This document shows positions 17,444-25,373 of a stretch of DNA of 33,161 nt, in pieces. The notes beneath the pieces were generated by a model that saw nothing but the letters and a program-made list of their open reading frames with translations, was not told where the DNA came from and did not search any database. A program made the translations under genes and the position numbers. The stretch's first letter is position 1. The number at the start of each line of letters is the position of its first letter. The stretch is from Acidobacteriota bacterium (GTDB taxonomy: Bacteria > Acidobacteriota > Blastocatellia > Pyrinomonadales > Pyrinomonadaceae): assembly GCA_020199995.1 (NCBI GenBank), contig JAIVJM010000251.1, positions 1 through 33,161 on the forward strand, written 5' to 3'.

Positions 17444-18193
17444 TCAATAATGAACCTCAACGAGCGAGAGGCCGTGCGCGGGCGCGGTGGCGGCGACGAG
17501 GATTCGCTCGCCGCTCTCGATGGCGCGCTCGATTGTCCGAGCGTCCGACTCGCCGCGTCCGGCGGCCAGCAGAGCGCCCGCCATTGAGCGAACCATGTAG
17601 CGGAGGAAGCCGTCGGCGCTAACTCGAATCTCGACGAGACGACCGCGACCGCGCTCGCACAGACGCTCACCGACTGAAAGCTCCGTGACGTTGCGCACGC
17701 GTGTCCGCACGTCGGTCTGTGCTGAAGAAAAGGCAGTCCAATCATGCTCGCCGATGAAGAGCCGCCCCGCCTCGCGCATCGCCTCGAGGTTCAAAGCGCG
17801 CGGCTCGTGATGCGCGTACCGCGCCCAGAACGGCGAAGCGAAGCGCTCGTTAAAGATGCGGTAGCAGTAGGTCTTTCCGTGCGCTGAGAAACGCGCGTGA
17901 AAATCGTCGGGCGCGATCTCGGCTTCAGTGATGCGCACGTCCCGACCGATGTTCCCGTTGATCGCGGCGCGAAGTTTATCCGGCGACAGTTCACGGCTCA
18001 TCCTCACGCACGCCACCTGCGCCTCGGCGTGGACTCCAGCGTCCGTGCGCCCAGCCCCGTGGACGACCACCTCGCTCCCTTCGATCAAAGACAGAGAGCG
18101 CGTCAGCTCGCCCTGCACGGTGCGCCCCCCGGCCTGCATCTGCCAGCCGTGAAAGTCCGTCCCGTCATACTGCATGGTCAGACGATAATTCAT
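17444..18193 (-). CDS. truA: tRNA pseudouridine(38-40) synthase TruA
   Basis: The ATG at 18193 gives 249 residues. The N-terminal MQYDGTDFHGWQ is followed by the catalytic loop GAGRTDAGVHA with D51 as the nucleophilic aspartate. DDFHARFSAHGKTYCYRI and FLRYMVRSMAGALL complete the family pattern. TruA makes pseudouridine at positions 38-40 of the anticodon stem and loop. It is complete. The gene is flanked on both sides by heptamer repeats, upstream towards pyrE and downstream towards uppS. Confidence 0.95.
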   Translation of the reverse strand: MNYRLTMQYDGTDFHGWQMQAGGRTVQGELTRSLSLIEGSEVVVHGAGRTDAGVHAEAQVACVRMSRELSPDKLRAAINGNIGRDVRITEAEIAPDDFHARFSAHGKTYCYRIFNERFASPFWARYAHHEPRALNLEAMREAGRLFIGEHDWTAFSSAQTDVRTRVRNVTELSVGERLCERGRGRLVEIRVSADGFLRYMVRSMAGALLAAGRGESDARTIERAIESGERILVAATAPAHGLSLVEVHY

Positions 18194-18291
18194 AAAAGCC
18201 GTGAATCGTCAATCGTGAATCGTCAATCGTGAAGCGAGAAAGAACGATTCTTTCTTGTCACGATTGAGGATTCACGATTGACGACTTTTTC
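18194..18291. repeat. heptamer-unit inverted repeat between pyrE and truA
   Basis: The left arm alternates TGAATCG and TCAATCG units after AAAAGCC. The right arm (18248-18291) on the other strand has TCAATCG, TGAATCC and TCAATCG. The loop is only about three to ten bases. The right arm encodes the last nine residues and the stop of pyrE. The base of the hairpin (AAAAGCC with GACTTTTT) has a terminator-like A/T flank. Confidence 0.85.
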
Positions 18292-18854
18292 CTGCTGCCG
18301 GGTTTGACGAAGGGCACGCCTTCGGCGCAGAGCGGGCAGGCTGCGGGGGCGTGTGTGGGAACGTCGAGAGTGGCGAGAGCGGCGCGGGGCACGCCGGCAT
18401 TGGCGCGTCCGCCCGAGCGGTCAATGATGGAGGCCGCGCCGACGACGTGCGCGCCAGCCGCGCGCAGGGCCTCGACGGTCTCGCGGGTCGAGCCACCCGT
18501 GGTGATGACATCCTCGACGACGAGGACACTCTCGCCGGGCCGGACGTTGAAGCCGCGCCGGAGCGTCATCCGCCCGTCCTCACGCTCAGTCCAGAGCGAG
18601 CGCACGCCGAGCGAGCGCGCCGTCTCCCAGCCGATGATGATACCTCCGATGGCCGGGGCGACGACCGTCTCGATTTTCTGCCCCTCGAACCGCGCGGCGA
18701 TGGCGCGCCCGAAGGCTTCGGCCTCCGGCGGGTACTGGAGCACGAGCGCGCACTGCAGATAGGTCGTGCTGTGGAGCCCGCTCGTCAGCACGAAGTGGCC
18801 TTCGAGCAGTGCTCCCGTGCGCCGGAATCTCTCCAACACTTCGCCGTCTCGCAT
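18258..18854 (-). CDS. pyrE: orotate phosphoribosyltransferase
   Basis: I chose ATG at 18854, with AAAGGA about nine bases upstream, giving 198 residues. An upstream in-frame start would overlap the divergent exonuclease gene and is less likely. The PRPP loop is VLVVEDVITTGGST (about residues 113-126). The N-terminal part has LTSGLHSTTYLQ and APAIGGIIIG, as in PyrE. The C-terminal CPLCAEGVPFVKPGSRK belongs to the Thermus/Deinococcus-like PyrE form. The enzyme joins orotate to PRPP to make OMP. The final nine codons (K-S-S-I-V-N-P-Q-S) come from a heptamer repeat arm and are probably an accidental extension. Confidence 0.93.
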   Translation of the reverse strand: MRDGEVLERFRRTGALLEGHFVLTSGLHSTTYLQCALVLQYPPEAEAFGRAIAARFEGQKIETVVAPAIGGIIIGWETARSLGVRSLWTEREDGRMTLRRGFNVRPGESVLVVEDVITTGGSTRETVEALRAAGAHVVGAASIIDRSGGRANAGVPRAALATLDVPTHAPAACPLCAEGVPFVKPGSRKKSSIVNPQS

Positions 18855-18898
18855 CAGGTTTTTTCCTTTATGTGCTCGCGTGTTAAAATGCGCGGCCG

Positions 18899-19726
18899 AT
18901 GCAAACATTCCGCAACCTCGTGCCCGATTCGGCGCTCGTGCAGGAGGCGATTGAGTTACTGCGCTCGAGCGGGGGGCACGCGCCCGCCGTCGAAGTCGCC
19001 GACGCCGTACTGCAGCTTCCCGACCTCGACCCCGCGCTCGCGGCCACGCTCGTCGCTGACTTCATCGAGGGTGACTGGCGTCTGCGCGTCGCGGAGGAAA
19101 CTCTGGAGGTCGAGCTGCTCTGCGAGGACGACGACTGCCGCCAGCTCGGCGAGGCGGACTTCGTCGTCTTCGACGTGGAGACGACGGGGCCGAAGACGCC
19201 GCCCTGCCGGATTATGGAGCTGGGCGCGATCCGCGTCAGCCGCGGACGCATTGTCGCCGAGTTCCAGACGCTCATCAATCCGCTGATGCCCATCCCGCCC
19301 TTCATCGCGAACCTGACGGGCATCAACGAAACGATGGTGGCGCGCGCCCCGACCTTCGACGAGGTGGCCGCCGATTGGCTCGCCTTCGCCGATCAGGCGG
19401 TGCTCGTCGCGCACAACGCCACCTTCGACGTGCGCTTCATCAACCACGAACTCTCGCTGCTCTACCCCGGCCAGCGCATGTCGAACCCTCACCTCTGCAC
19501 AAGAGTACCGCGAGCGGTCGCGAGCGGGTGTGCCGGTTGCGGATTGGCGATTGCGGATTGCGGATTGAAATACCTCCTCTCAATCCGCCTTCCGCAATCC
19601 GCAACCGGCCCACCTGCTCGCTATTGCTCGCTGTACTGTTCACCTGCCTTCCTTCTTTTCAACAACGCACGTAGAACAAAAATTACAACGATGACGCCCG
19701 CGACGCTCAAGCCAACCGTCGGGTAG
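18899..19726 (+). pseudogene. DnaQ-type 3'-5' exonuclease, truncated at an inverted repeat
   Basis: ATG at 18899 starts only 44 bases from the divergent pyrE start. An N-terminal helical part is followed by the ExoI motif FDVETTG (D92 and E94), then LTGINETMV and AHNATFDVRFINHEL (ExoII). The normal sequence stops at SNPHLCT (about 19500). The ExoIII motif (H-x4-D) that should follow is missing. The frame then runs through the repeat at 19510-19631 and into antisense DedA sequence, giving a meaningless tail up to 19726. By family comparison the gene has lost its 3' third, and the break is about ten bases from the repeat. It would lack a metal-binding Asp and is probably inactive. It may once have been a PolC/UvrC-like or DinG-like exonuclease. 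Confidence 0.72.
19510..19631. repeat. long composite inverted repeat (10-nt plus 7-nt units) between exonuclease and DedA gene
   Basis: The arms are about 59 and 52 nt (19510-19568 and 19580-19631) around an 11-nt loop. From outside in, each arm has two GCGAGC-type 10-nt units, then GCCGG, then GCGGATT-type heptamers. The left arm has one more heptamer than the right. The right arm contains the last four codons and the stop of the DedA-like gene. The left arm begins about ten bases after the exonuclease homology ends. Confidence 0.85.
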
Positions 19727-20247
19727 TTTTCAGCCAGCACCTCCTTCGCCCGGTCGCCGTAGCGCACGGCGACGAAGCCTTCGAGGAAGAAGCGGAAGGC
19801 GCGGCCCGCCGCCACGGCGAGCGCGAATCGCAACACGCTCAGACGAAAGACCCCCGCGGTGATGACGAAGAGCTTGAAGGGAAAAGGCGGCGGCAGCACC
19901 GACGCGACGAGCACCGAGAGCACGTCGTAGCGGTCAACGAGCGCCTTCACGCGCTCCTGTTTCTGCGGCGGAAATCGTTCGAGGGCGCGTCGTCCTGCGC
20001 GGCGAGATATGTAGTAGAGGATAAGGCAGCCGACCACCGATCCGGCGGTGGCCGCTAGAGCGTAGAAAGGCATCCACGCGGGGCGTTGCGTCGAAAGCAG
20101 AATCATGACCGCGTCCGGCCCGCCCGGCAGAGGAATGAGCGCCGAATCGAGCAGCGCGATGGCAAATAGTCCGAGCGGGCCGAACGCGACGAGGTAGTTC
20201 GAGACGTGATTGAGGCCGTTAGTGATCTTGCGCAGGAGCCATTTCAA
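19621..20247 (-). CDS. VTT-domain (DedA family) membrane protein, downstream copy
   Basis: The TTG start at 20247 overlaps the stop of the upstream paralogue as TTGA. The 208-residue protein has about five membrane segments. It carries the family features ALLDSALIPLPGGPDAVMI, SVVGCLILYYISRRAGRRAL and LPPPFPFKLFVITAGVF. Members of the DedA superfamily include UptA, a C55-phosphate translocase, and other lipid scramblases. A role in lipid carrier recycling is plausible given uppS nearby but is not shown. The last residues (Y-S-E-Q) and TAG are encoded in a repeat arm. Confidence 0.85.
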   Translation of the reverse strand: MKWLLRKITNGLNHVSNYLVAFGPLGLFAIALLDSALIPLPGGPDAVMILLSTQRPAWMPFYALAATAGSVVGCLILYYISRRAGRRALERFPPQKQERVKALVDRYDVLSVLVASVLPPPFPFKLFVITAGVFRLSVLRFALAVAAGRAFRFFLEGFVAVRYGDRAKEVLAENYPTVGLSVAGVIVVIFVLRALLKRRKAGEQYSEQ

Positions 20248-20915
20248 GGTGTGCGTGTTTCCTTTGCGGATGGCGGTTTGGTGCGCGCCGCCGCCTCTCT
20301 GCGCCGCGTCTGGAAGCGATTCCAGAGCAGGTAAAGCATCAGCCCTGAGATGAGCAGCGCCGCCGTGACGCTGAGAATTACCATCCCGTTATGGCGCAGG
20401 AAGACGAGCACGCGCTCGCCGTAGAAGACCGCCAGCGTCCCCTCGACGTAGTAGCGGACGCTGCGCGCCAGCATGATCGTCAAGACGAAGCGCCAGCGCG
20501 GGTATTCGAGCGCGCCCGCCGTGGCGACGAAAATTTTGAACGGCATCGGCGGCGGCAAAAGCGCGGGGACGGCCAGCGCGAGAAAGCCGAAGCGCGCGTA
20601 AGCTTTCTCAACCCGCGCGATGCTTTCGGGGCTGAAGCGGCGGCGCATCACGGCCTGCCCGCCTCGACGCATGATGCTGTAGAGCAGATAGCAGCCGATG
20701 ACCGAACCGGCGGCGGCGAAGAGCGGGAAGTAGAAGACCGACTTCGGGTCGCTGAAGCAGCGCGCGACGACGAGGTAGTCGTTGATTTCCGGGAGCGAGA
20801 GGAGCGAAGAGTCGAGCGCGCCGATCAAGACCATCGCCGGCGCGGCAACATAGATCGGCACTTCACTGATGAAATCGTGAAGCCATTTGACGACTTCGGC
20901 CAGCCAGTCGAACAT
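20244..20915 (-). CDS. VTT-domain (DedA family) membrane protein, upstream copy
   Basis: ATG at 20915 gives 223 residues. Matching segments to the downstream copy are IGALDSSLLSLPEINDYLVV, GSVIGCYLLYSIMRRGG and LPPPMPFKIFVATAGALEYP. The latter is the conserved proline-rich re-entrant loop of the family. Here the first loop has L-P-E-I-N-D instead of P-G-G-P-D, so the two copies have probably diverged in function. The C-terminus is basic and polar, probably cytoplasmic. The gene pair overlaps by four bases, which suggests the products act together. Confidence 0.85.
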   Translation of the reverse strand: MFDWLAEVVKWLHDFISEVPIYVAAPAMVLIGALDSSLLSLPEINDYLVVARCFSDPKSVFYFPLFAAAGSVIGCYLLYSIMRRGGQAVMRRRFSPESIARVEKAYARFGFLALAVPALLPPPMPFKIFVATAGALEYPRWRFVLTIMLARSVRYYVEGTLAVFYGERVLVFLRHNGMVILSVTAALLISGLMLYLLWNRFQTRRREAAARTKPPSAKETRTP

Positions 20916-20925
20916 AAGCTGTCAA

Positions 20926-21000
20926 TAGTAAATGGTGAATGGTGAATGGTAAATGGATCAAGACAGTTCTTTCCATTCACCATTTACTATTTACTATCCA
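20926..21000. repeat. heptamer-unit inverted repeat between the VTT genes and the barrel gene
   Basis: The left arm (20926-20957) has AGTAAAT, GGTGAAT, GGTGAAT and GGTAAAT. The right arm (20972-21000), on the other strand, has AGTAAAT, AGTAAAT and GGTGAAT. The loop is 14 nt. The left arm begins ten bases before the ATG of the upstream VTT gene on the minus strand, so this is its leader region. Confidence 0.82.
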
Positions 21001-21005
21001 CCGCC

Positions 21006-21757
21006 TTATTTGACGGGCGCGAAGACCGTCGGCGTGTCGTAGGTGACGCCGAAGGTGATGCCCGAGCGGGGGCTGAAGTTGGTCAGGCCGGCGATGCCCG
21101 CCACGTCGAAGCGCAGGCCGGAGGTTTTGACCTGAAGGCCGAAGCGCGCCTCGGAGAGCGGCTCGGTGCCGAGCGGCGCGCCGCCCCGGCGCGTGTTGGC
21201 CCGACCATTAATCTCGGCGGCGAGGTTGACGTTGTCGGTGAGGCGGAAGATACCGGCCACGCCGTAGAGCAGCATGTCGTTCTGCGTGAAGAGCTGAGTG
21301 GGCGCGGTGTAAATGCCGAGGCCGAGGTTGCCGAAGGTGTTGAGCCGACCGTCGCGCCCGAATTTTTTGCCGACCAGAATCGTCCCGAAGGCATTCGTCT
21401 GGTTGAGGCCGACGCCGCGCCCCTCACTTGAGTTAGGCAGCTCGACGCCGAAGCGGAAGCCGAGCGAAGGGCCGCGCCGCGTCTCGTTGCGGAGCTTGAT
21501 CTTGGTGGCGAGCGTGAAGTCGCCCGTCCCGTTCGTCGAGTTCGCACCCGCAGCGAAGTTGCGCGGGATGGCCGGATTCGTCGAGGCCGAATTGATGCTC
21601 AGGAAATTCTGCGCGACGCCTTCGAGCTGAAACTCGACGTTCGGCGAGAGGCCCACATTGATGCGGGGCGCTGCTGCGCTCCCGCGAAGGAATGAAGCGC
21701 TGTCACCACAATCAAGGCGAACAGCACGCGCGTTAACGATAAGAGAGAAGATGGCAT
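21006..21757 (-). pseudogene. secreted outer-membrane beta-barrel-type protein, N-terminal region deleted and frameshifted
   Basis: A signal peptide is readable from ATG 21757 (MPSSLLSLTRVLFALIVV, ending HSFAGA-QQ). The mature part continues in another frame, from about R-I-N-V-G-L-S-P at 21665 to the stop at 21006. The mature part has alternating short strands, many Gly and Asn, ATKIKLRNETRRGPSLGFRFGVELP, GLGIYTAPTQ and INGRANTRRG, and ends FGVTYDTPTVFAPVK. It resembles transporter-annotated barrel proteins of Acidobacteriota. Between signal peptide and mature part a segment of perhaps 40-50 residues seems to be absent, judged by that family. I am less sure of this break than of those in miaA and the glycosidase. 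Confidence 0.58.
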
Positions 21758-21871
21758 GTTTGAATAGTTCCCGACCGAGACCTGTTTGAAGACTCCGCGC
21801 GGATTGTAATGTTCAATTCGTCGGAGCGCAACAGTCAGGCCGCGAAGATTGAAAGTGTCAATGAAGCCCTG

Positions 21872-22083
21872 CAAGGGCGAGAGATAATGGCCGGGGGCAA
21901 GTGCGAGAGCACGTCGCCCCCGGAATACGCGGTAAAAAGTTTTCGACCCTCAAGGGGTCGCACCTCCAATGCGCGCCTGCGACCCCTTGAGGGTCGAATT
22001 CTTTATCCGGTTATTCCGGGGGCGTCGCTTCGGCGCTCGCGCGCCTCCGCTACGGCCCCCGGCTATTATCTTTATCCCCTTTC
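21872..22083. repeat. large imperfect palindrome (REP/REPIN-like) upstream of the sigma factor gene
   Basis: The two halves are inverted copies. From outside in they share an AAGGG-GATAAT flank, GCCGGGGGC, a CGCCCCCGGAATA block, CGG-TAAA, and a TTCGACCCTCAAGGGGTCGCA hairpin foot. Each half also contains its own smaller hairpins. Together with the flanks, this fills the 393-base gap between the barrel gene and the sigma factor gene. I see no ORF in the gap. No transposase is nearby, so a non-autonomous repeat is likely. Confidence 0.8.
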
Positions 22084-22150
22084 GGGGAAATATGAATAAT
22101 TTTGGAAGTTTATCTTCAGCCCGCCCGTCAAAAGGGTGTAGTTTGAAAGG

Positions 22151-22678
22151 GTGGCAGAGAAGATGGAGCTTGACGCCGCGATGGGCGAACGCAAAACGCA
22201 CGAGGCGGTTATTGAAGCCTGCCAGCGGGGCGACCGCGACGCCTTCCGGCTCCTCTTTGAAAACTACAAGGACAAGGTCTTCTCCGTCGCGCTCTACTTT
22301 TTCGGCGGCGACGAGTCGGCGGCGGGCGACATCACGCAGCAGGTCTTTCTCAAGCTCTTCAACTGTATCGGGCAGTTTAACGGCGACGCCGAGTTCACCA
22401 CGTGGCTCTACCGCCTGACCACAAACGCCTGCGTGGACGAGACGAGGAAGCGGCGGCGCTGGCTGCCCTTCGGGGATGCGACGGGGATGAAAGAGCCGCG
22501 GGTGAAAAAGACTCAGGAACACGCCTTGGCGCACCGCGAGGTCGCCGACTCGGTCAAGCAGGCCGTCGCCACGCTCCGACCAAAACTGCGCGTCGTGCTC
22601 CTGCTCAAATATTTCGAGGAGCTTTCTTACGAAGAGATCGCGTTGGTGGTCGGATGCTCGAAGGGCACGGTGGCCTAG
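22151..22678 (+). CDS. ECF-family RNA polymerase sigma factor, cut short by an in-frame TAG
   Basis: The start is uncertain: GTG at 22151 or ATG at 22163. Region 2 is visible as ACQRGDRDAFRLLFENYKDKVF, QQVFLKLF and TTWLYRLTTNACVDETRKRRR. Region 4 is visible as LRPKLRVVLLLKYFEELSYEEIALVVGCSKGTVA. A TAG (22676-22678) stands exactly where family members have Ser in the recognition helix (G-T-V-x-S-R-L). The same frame continues with RLNRGHKILAGKLGHLRG for 24 more codons to a second TAG at 22751-22753. One base change (TCG to TAG) would explain it. If real, the product lacks the end of the DNA-binding helix. The anti-sigma gene follows nine bases after the original stop. Confidence 0.88.
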   Translation: MAEKMELDAAMGERKTHEAVIEACQRGDRDAFRLLFENYKDKVFSVALYFFGGDESAAGDITQQVFLKLFNCIGQFNGDAEFTTWLYRLTTNACVDETRKRRRWLPFGDATGMKEPRVKKTQEHALAHREVADSVKQAVATLRPKLRVVLLLKYFEELSYEEIALVVGCSKGTVA

Positions 22679-22761
22679 CGTCTGAATCGCGGCCACAAGA
22701 TTCTCGCGGGGAAACTAGGGCACCTGCGCGGGGCGCTCGTTCGCACGGAGTAGTTTTCAAG

Positions 22762-23916
22762 ATGTTCGGCAGACACGTCACAAAATTTCTTTCCGCCTAC
22801 GCGCACGGCGAGCTTTCGGCTGGCGAGACCGGGCGCGTCGCCTCGCACCTCGGAAGTTGCGCCCGTTGCCGCGAAGAGTTTGAAGAGATCAAGCTCGGCA
22901 TCCGCTTCGCCGAATGCCTCCCGTCCGCATCGGCCCCCGACTCTCTGTGGGACGCCGTCGAATCAACTCTCGCCCGGCAGACCGCGTCCGCAAAAAGGGG
23001 CCGCGTCGCTCCCCTCCCTCCGACGCGTTCGCGTCTCTCTTTCAACTGGCCCCGACTCGCCTCGGCAGGAACAATCGCGCTCCTTCTGTTTATCGGCCTC
23101 GCCGGTTGGCTCTACGTCCGTTCGACGCGCCCCGCGTGGGAGGTCGAGCGGCTGGCTGGCGCGCCTTCGATTGACTCCGCCCGCTTTGGCGCGACGGGGC
23201 GTCTGCGTGTCGGCAAGTGGCTGGAGACTGACGCAGAGTCGCGCGCGCAGGTCGAGGTCGCCAACATCGGGCAGGTCGAAGTCGAGCCGAACACGCGCGT
23301 GCGCATCGTCGAGACGGGTTTGACCGAGCACCGCATGGAGCTGGCGCGCGGCACGCTGCACGCGCGCATCTGGGCTCCGCCGCGGCTCTTCTTCGTGAAC
23401 ACGCCCTCGGCGGTGGCGGCTGATCTGGGTTGCGCCTACACGCTCGAAGTTGACGATGCGGGCCGCAGCCTGCTGCGCGTGACCTCAGGGTTCGTGGCGC
23501 TCGAACGTGGAACGCGCGAGTCTATCGTCCCGGCAGGCGCGGCCTGCCTGACACAGCCCGGCGTGGGGCCGGGGACACCTTTCTTTGAAGACGCGCCGGA
23601 AGAGTTGGCCGCCGCCCTGTCTCGCTTCGACTTCGAGGCGGGCGGGGCGGAGTCGCTCGGCGTGGTGCTTGAGAACGCGCGCGCGCGCGATAGCCTGACG
23701 CTCTGGCACCTGCTTTCGAGGGTCGAGGGCGCGGAGCGCGTGCGCGTCTACGAACGCCTCGCCGCGTTCGCGCCGCCGCCCGAGGGCGTCACGCGCGAAG
23801 GCGTGCTGGGGCTCGACGCCGCGATGCTCGGAGACTGGAAAGACCGGCTCGAAGACGACTGGCTGCACGAAGACCTGCGTTCGGTGCGGAAAGCATGGCG
23901 GAAACTCTGGAAGTGA
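22762..23916 (+). CDS. anti-sigma factor with zinc-finger and FecR domains
   Basis: ATG at 22762 gives 384 residues. The N-terminal zf-HC2 module has H29-x3-C33-x2-C36 (HLGSCARC), as in ZAS anti-sigma factors that bind ECF sigma factors. A membrane helix lies at about residues 101-120 (LASAGTIALLLFIGLAGWLYV). Beyond it is a FecR-type periplasmic domain (about 150-280; KWLETDAESRAQVEV, and GTLHARIW to FFVNTPSAVAADLG). A helical C-terminal region follows. It would hold the preceding sigma factor at the membrane and release it on an envelope signal. Position immediately after the sigma gene supports this pairing. Confidence 0.88.
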   Translation: MFGRHVTKFLSAYAHGELSAGETGRVASHLGSCARCREEFEEIKLGIRFAECLPSASAPDSLWDAVESTLARQTASAKRGRVAPLPPTRSRLSFNWPRLASAGTIALLLFIGLAGWLYVRSTRPAWEVERLAGAPSIDSARFGATGRLRVGKWLETDAESRAQVEVANIGQVEVEPNTRVRIVETGLTEHRMELARGTLHARIWAPPRLFFVNTPSAVAADLGCAYTLEVDDAGRSLLRVTSGFVALERGTRESIVPAGAACLTQPGVGPGTPFFEDAPEELAAALSRFDFEAGGAESLGVVLENARARDSLTLWHLLSRVEGAERVRVYERLAAFAPPPEGVTREGVLGLDAAMLGDWKDRLEDDWLHEDLRSVRKAWRKLWK

Positions 23917-23940
23917 GGCGAATGGAAGAGGAGGCTTCAG

Positions 23941-24585
23941 ATGATTCACAGCGTGTCGCCGGAAATCAATCGGCGGAACTTTATCGGGCGCGCGTTCGGC
24001 GTGCTCGGCGGCCTCTCGGCGATACATCTCGGGACGGGACTCTTGACGGGGTGTGGCACGAAGGGCAATCCGCTCGCATCCTCCGCGCCTGCCGCGACAG
24101 GGCCGGAGAATCATTCGTGGCAGACCGCCCTCGTCTCGAAGGACGAGCCCGGCGAGCCGCTCGTCGTCTCGGGTAGAATTTTCGAGGCCGACGGCCAGAC
24201 TCCCGCCGTGGGGCTGACGCTCTACGTCTATCACACGGACGCACGAGGGCTCTACTCCGAAGAGGACGGCAAGGGGGGCGAGCCGAAGCCGCGCCTCAAA
24301 GGGTGGATGCGCACCGACCGCGAAGGGCGGTACGAGTTTCGCTCGATCAAGCCCATGCCGTACCCCGGCACGACTAACCGCAGGCACGTCCACGCCAAAG
24401 TCTACGGCGCTGGCCGCGCTGAGCAATGGATCGACACCTTCATGTTCGCCGACGACCCGCTCGTCCTGCCACCGGTGCACGCGCATTTCACCGAGTTCGG
24501 CAAATTCACGCCGGTCATGGTCTCTAAACTCGGCGGCGACGGAGTGATCCGCTGCGTGCGCGACATCCGCCTCAAACAGATATAA
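23941..24585 (+). CDS. Tat-lipoprotein of the intradiol ring-cleavage dioxygenase family
   Basis: ATG at 23941 has a strong AGGAGG seven bases upstream. The signal carries a twin arginine (N-R-R-N-F-I-G, residues 10-16), a hydrophobic stretch and a lipobox ending at C38 (LLTGC). The mature part has the protocatechuate 3,4-dioxygenase fold features: LYVYHTDARGLYSEEDG, GWMRTDREGRYEFRSIKPMPYP and RRHVHAKV. These provide Tyr and His-x-His iron ligands. These proteins cleave catechol-type rings between the hydroxyls. Many genomes encode such exported members whose substrates are unknown. It lies 24 bases after the anti-sigma gene and may belong to that operon. Confidence 0.85.
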   Translation: MIHSVSPEINRRNFIGRAFGVLGGLSAIHLGTGLLTGCGTKGNPLASSAPAATGPENHSWQTALVSKDEPGEPLVVSGRIFEADGQTPAVGLTLYVYHTDARGLYSEEDGKGGEPKPRLKGWMRTDREGRYEFRSIKPMPYPGTTNRRHVHAKVYGAGRAEQWIDTFMFADDPLVLPPVHAHFTEFGKFTPVMVSKLGGDGVIRCVRDIRLKQI

Positions 24586-24735
24586 GCCTCCGGCTTCGAC
24601 GTCTTTGTCCTCCACACACCAGAGTCCCTTGAGCGCCTCTCCGAGGTGGGCGGGTGGAGTGTTGTCTGAATTCGTCGAGTCTTTCTGAGAAGCGTCTTGA
24701 CGTTGCTTTGGTGCAACCGAGGGAGAGATGAAGTG

Positions 24736-25245
24736 ATGTTGAAGAAGATACTGAAAATGGCTCTGGTCGCGCTGGCGCTCATCTTCGCCGGGATGCAGTT
24801 CGTCCGACCGTCGCGGGTCAACCCACCCGCGAAAGCGGGCCGGGGCATTGAAGAGCAAGTCCGCGTCACGCCCGCGGTCGAGACGGTCCTCAAACGCTCG
24901 TGCATGGATTGTCATTCGAACCGCACCGAGTGGCCGTGGTACAGCAATGTCGCACCCGCCTCATGGCTTGTCGCCGACCATGTGAACCACGGTCGCAGGC
25001 ATCTGAATTTTTCGGACTGGGCGCGTATGGAGGGTGTCGAGGCCGGGAGCATGTTGCAGGCCATGTGCAAGGAGGCGCAGGGCGGCTCGATGCCGATGCC
25101 CTCTTACACGCTCGTCCACCGGGGCGCGCAACTCTCGGAGGCGGACGTGCAAACGCTCTGCGACTGGGCGGGCGCGGAGAGCGAACGGCTCGCCGCGGGG
25201 GCCGCTTCGGAAATACGTGCGCTGCGCCCCGACGTCGTCGAATGA
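24736..25245 (+). CDS. membrane-anchored haem-binding (CxxCH) protein
   Basis: I chose ATG at 24736, with GGGAG about ten bases upstream, giving 169 residues. An uncleaved N-terminal helix (residues 5-23) is followed by the haem attachment site C56-M-D-C-H60, within the context DCHSNRTEWPWYSNVAPASWL. That context is characteristic of the haem-binding domain family (haem_bd, PF14376). NFSDW and a MPMPSYTLVHRGAQLSE segment complete the domain, whose Met residues are possible second axial ligands. It is a likely periplasmic electron-transfer or sensor protein. A gap of 150 bases separates it from the dioxygenase gene, without an obvious terminator. Confidence 0.85.
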   Translation: MLKKILKMALVALALIFAGMQFVRPSRVNPPAKAGRGIEEQVRVTPAVETVLKRSCMDCHSNRTEWPWYSNVAPASWLVADHVNHGRRHLNFSDWARMEGVEAGSMLQAMCKEAQGGSMPMPSYTLVHRGAQLSEADVQTLCDWAGAESERLAAGAASEIRALRPDVVE

Positions 25246-25325
25246 GCTTTTCGCGCAGGCGGGCCTCACACCGCCTTCGCCGCTCACCTCGCCGCCGCTC
25301 CAGCAGCCGAAAGATTAGATTGAAA

Positions 25326-25353
25326 AAGTACGAAGTACGCGAGGCGCGATGAG
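25326..25353. repeat. short heptamer run downstream of the haem protein gene
   Basis: Two identical AAGTACG units are followed by CGAGGCG and CGATGAG, keeping a 7-nt period. No inverted partner is seen. This is a minor member of the repeat class. Confidence 0.4.
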
Positions 25354-25373
25354 GATTAATAAGTAGTTTTTGA

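Noticed and set aside
22676-22678. UAG recoding to pyrrolysine or another amino acid
   Set aside because: Only one such site is seen, no pyl genes are in the window, and the same frame ends naturally at another TAG.
25246-25318. C-terminal continuation of the haem protein in another frame
   Set aside because: The haem-binding domain is complete before 25245, and the shifted frame (NELFAQAGLTPP...) has no recognisable family feature.
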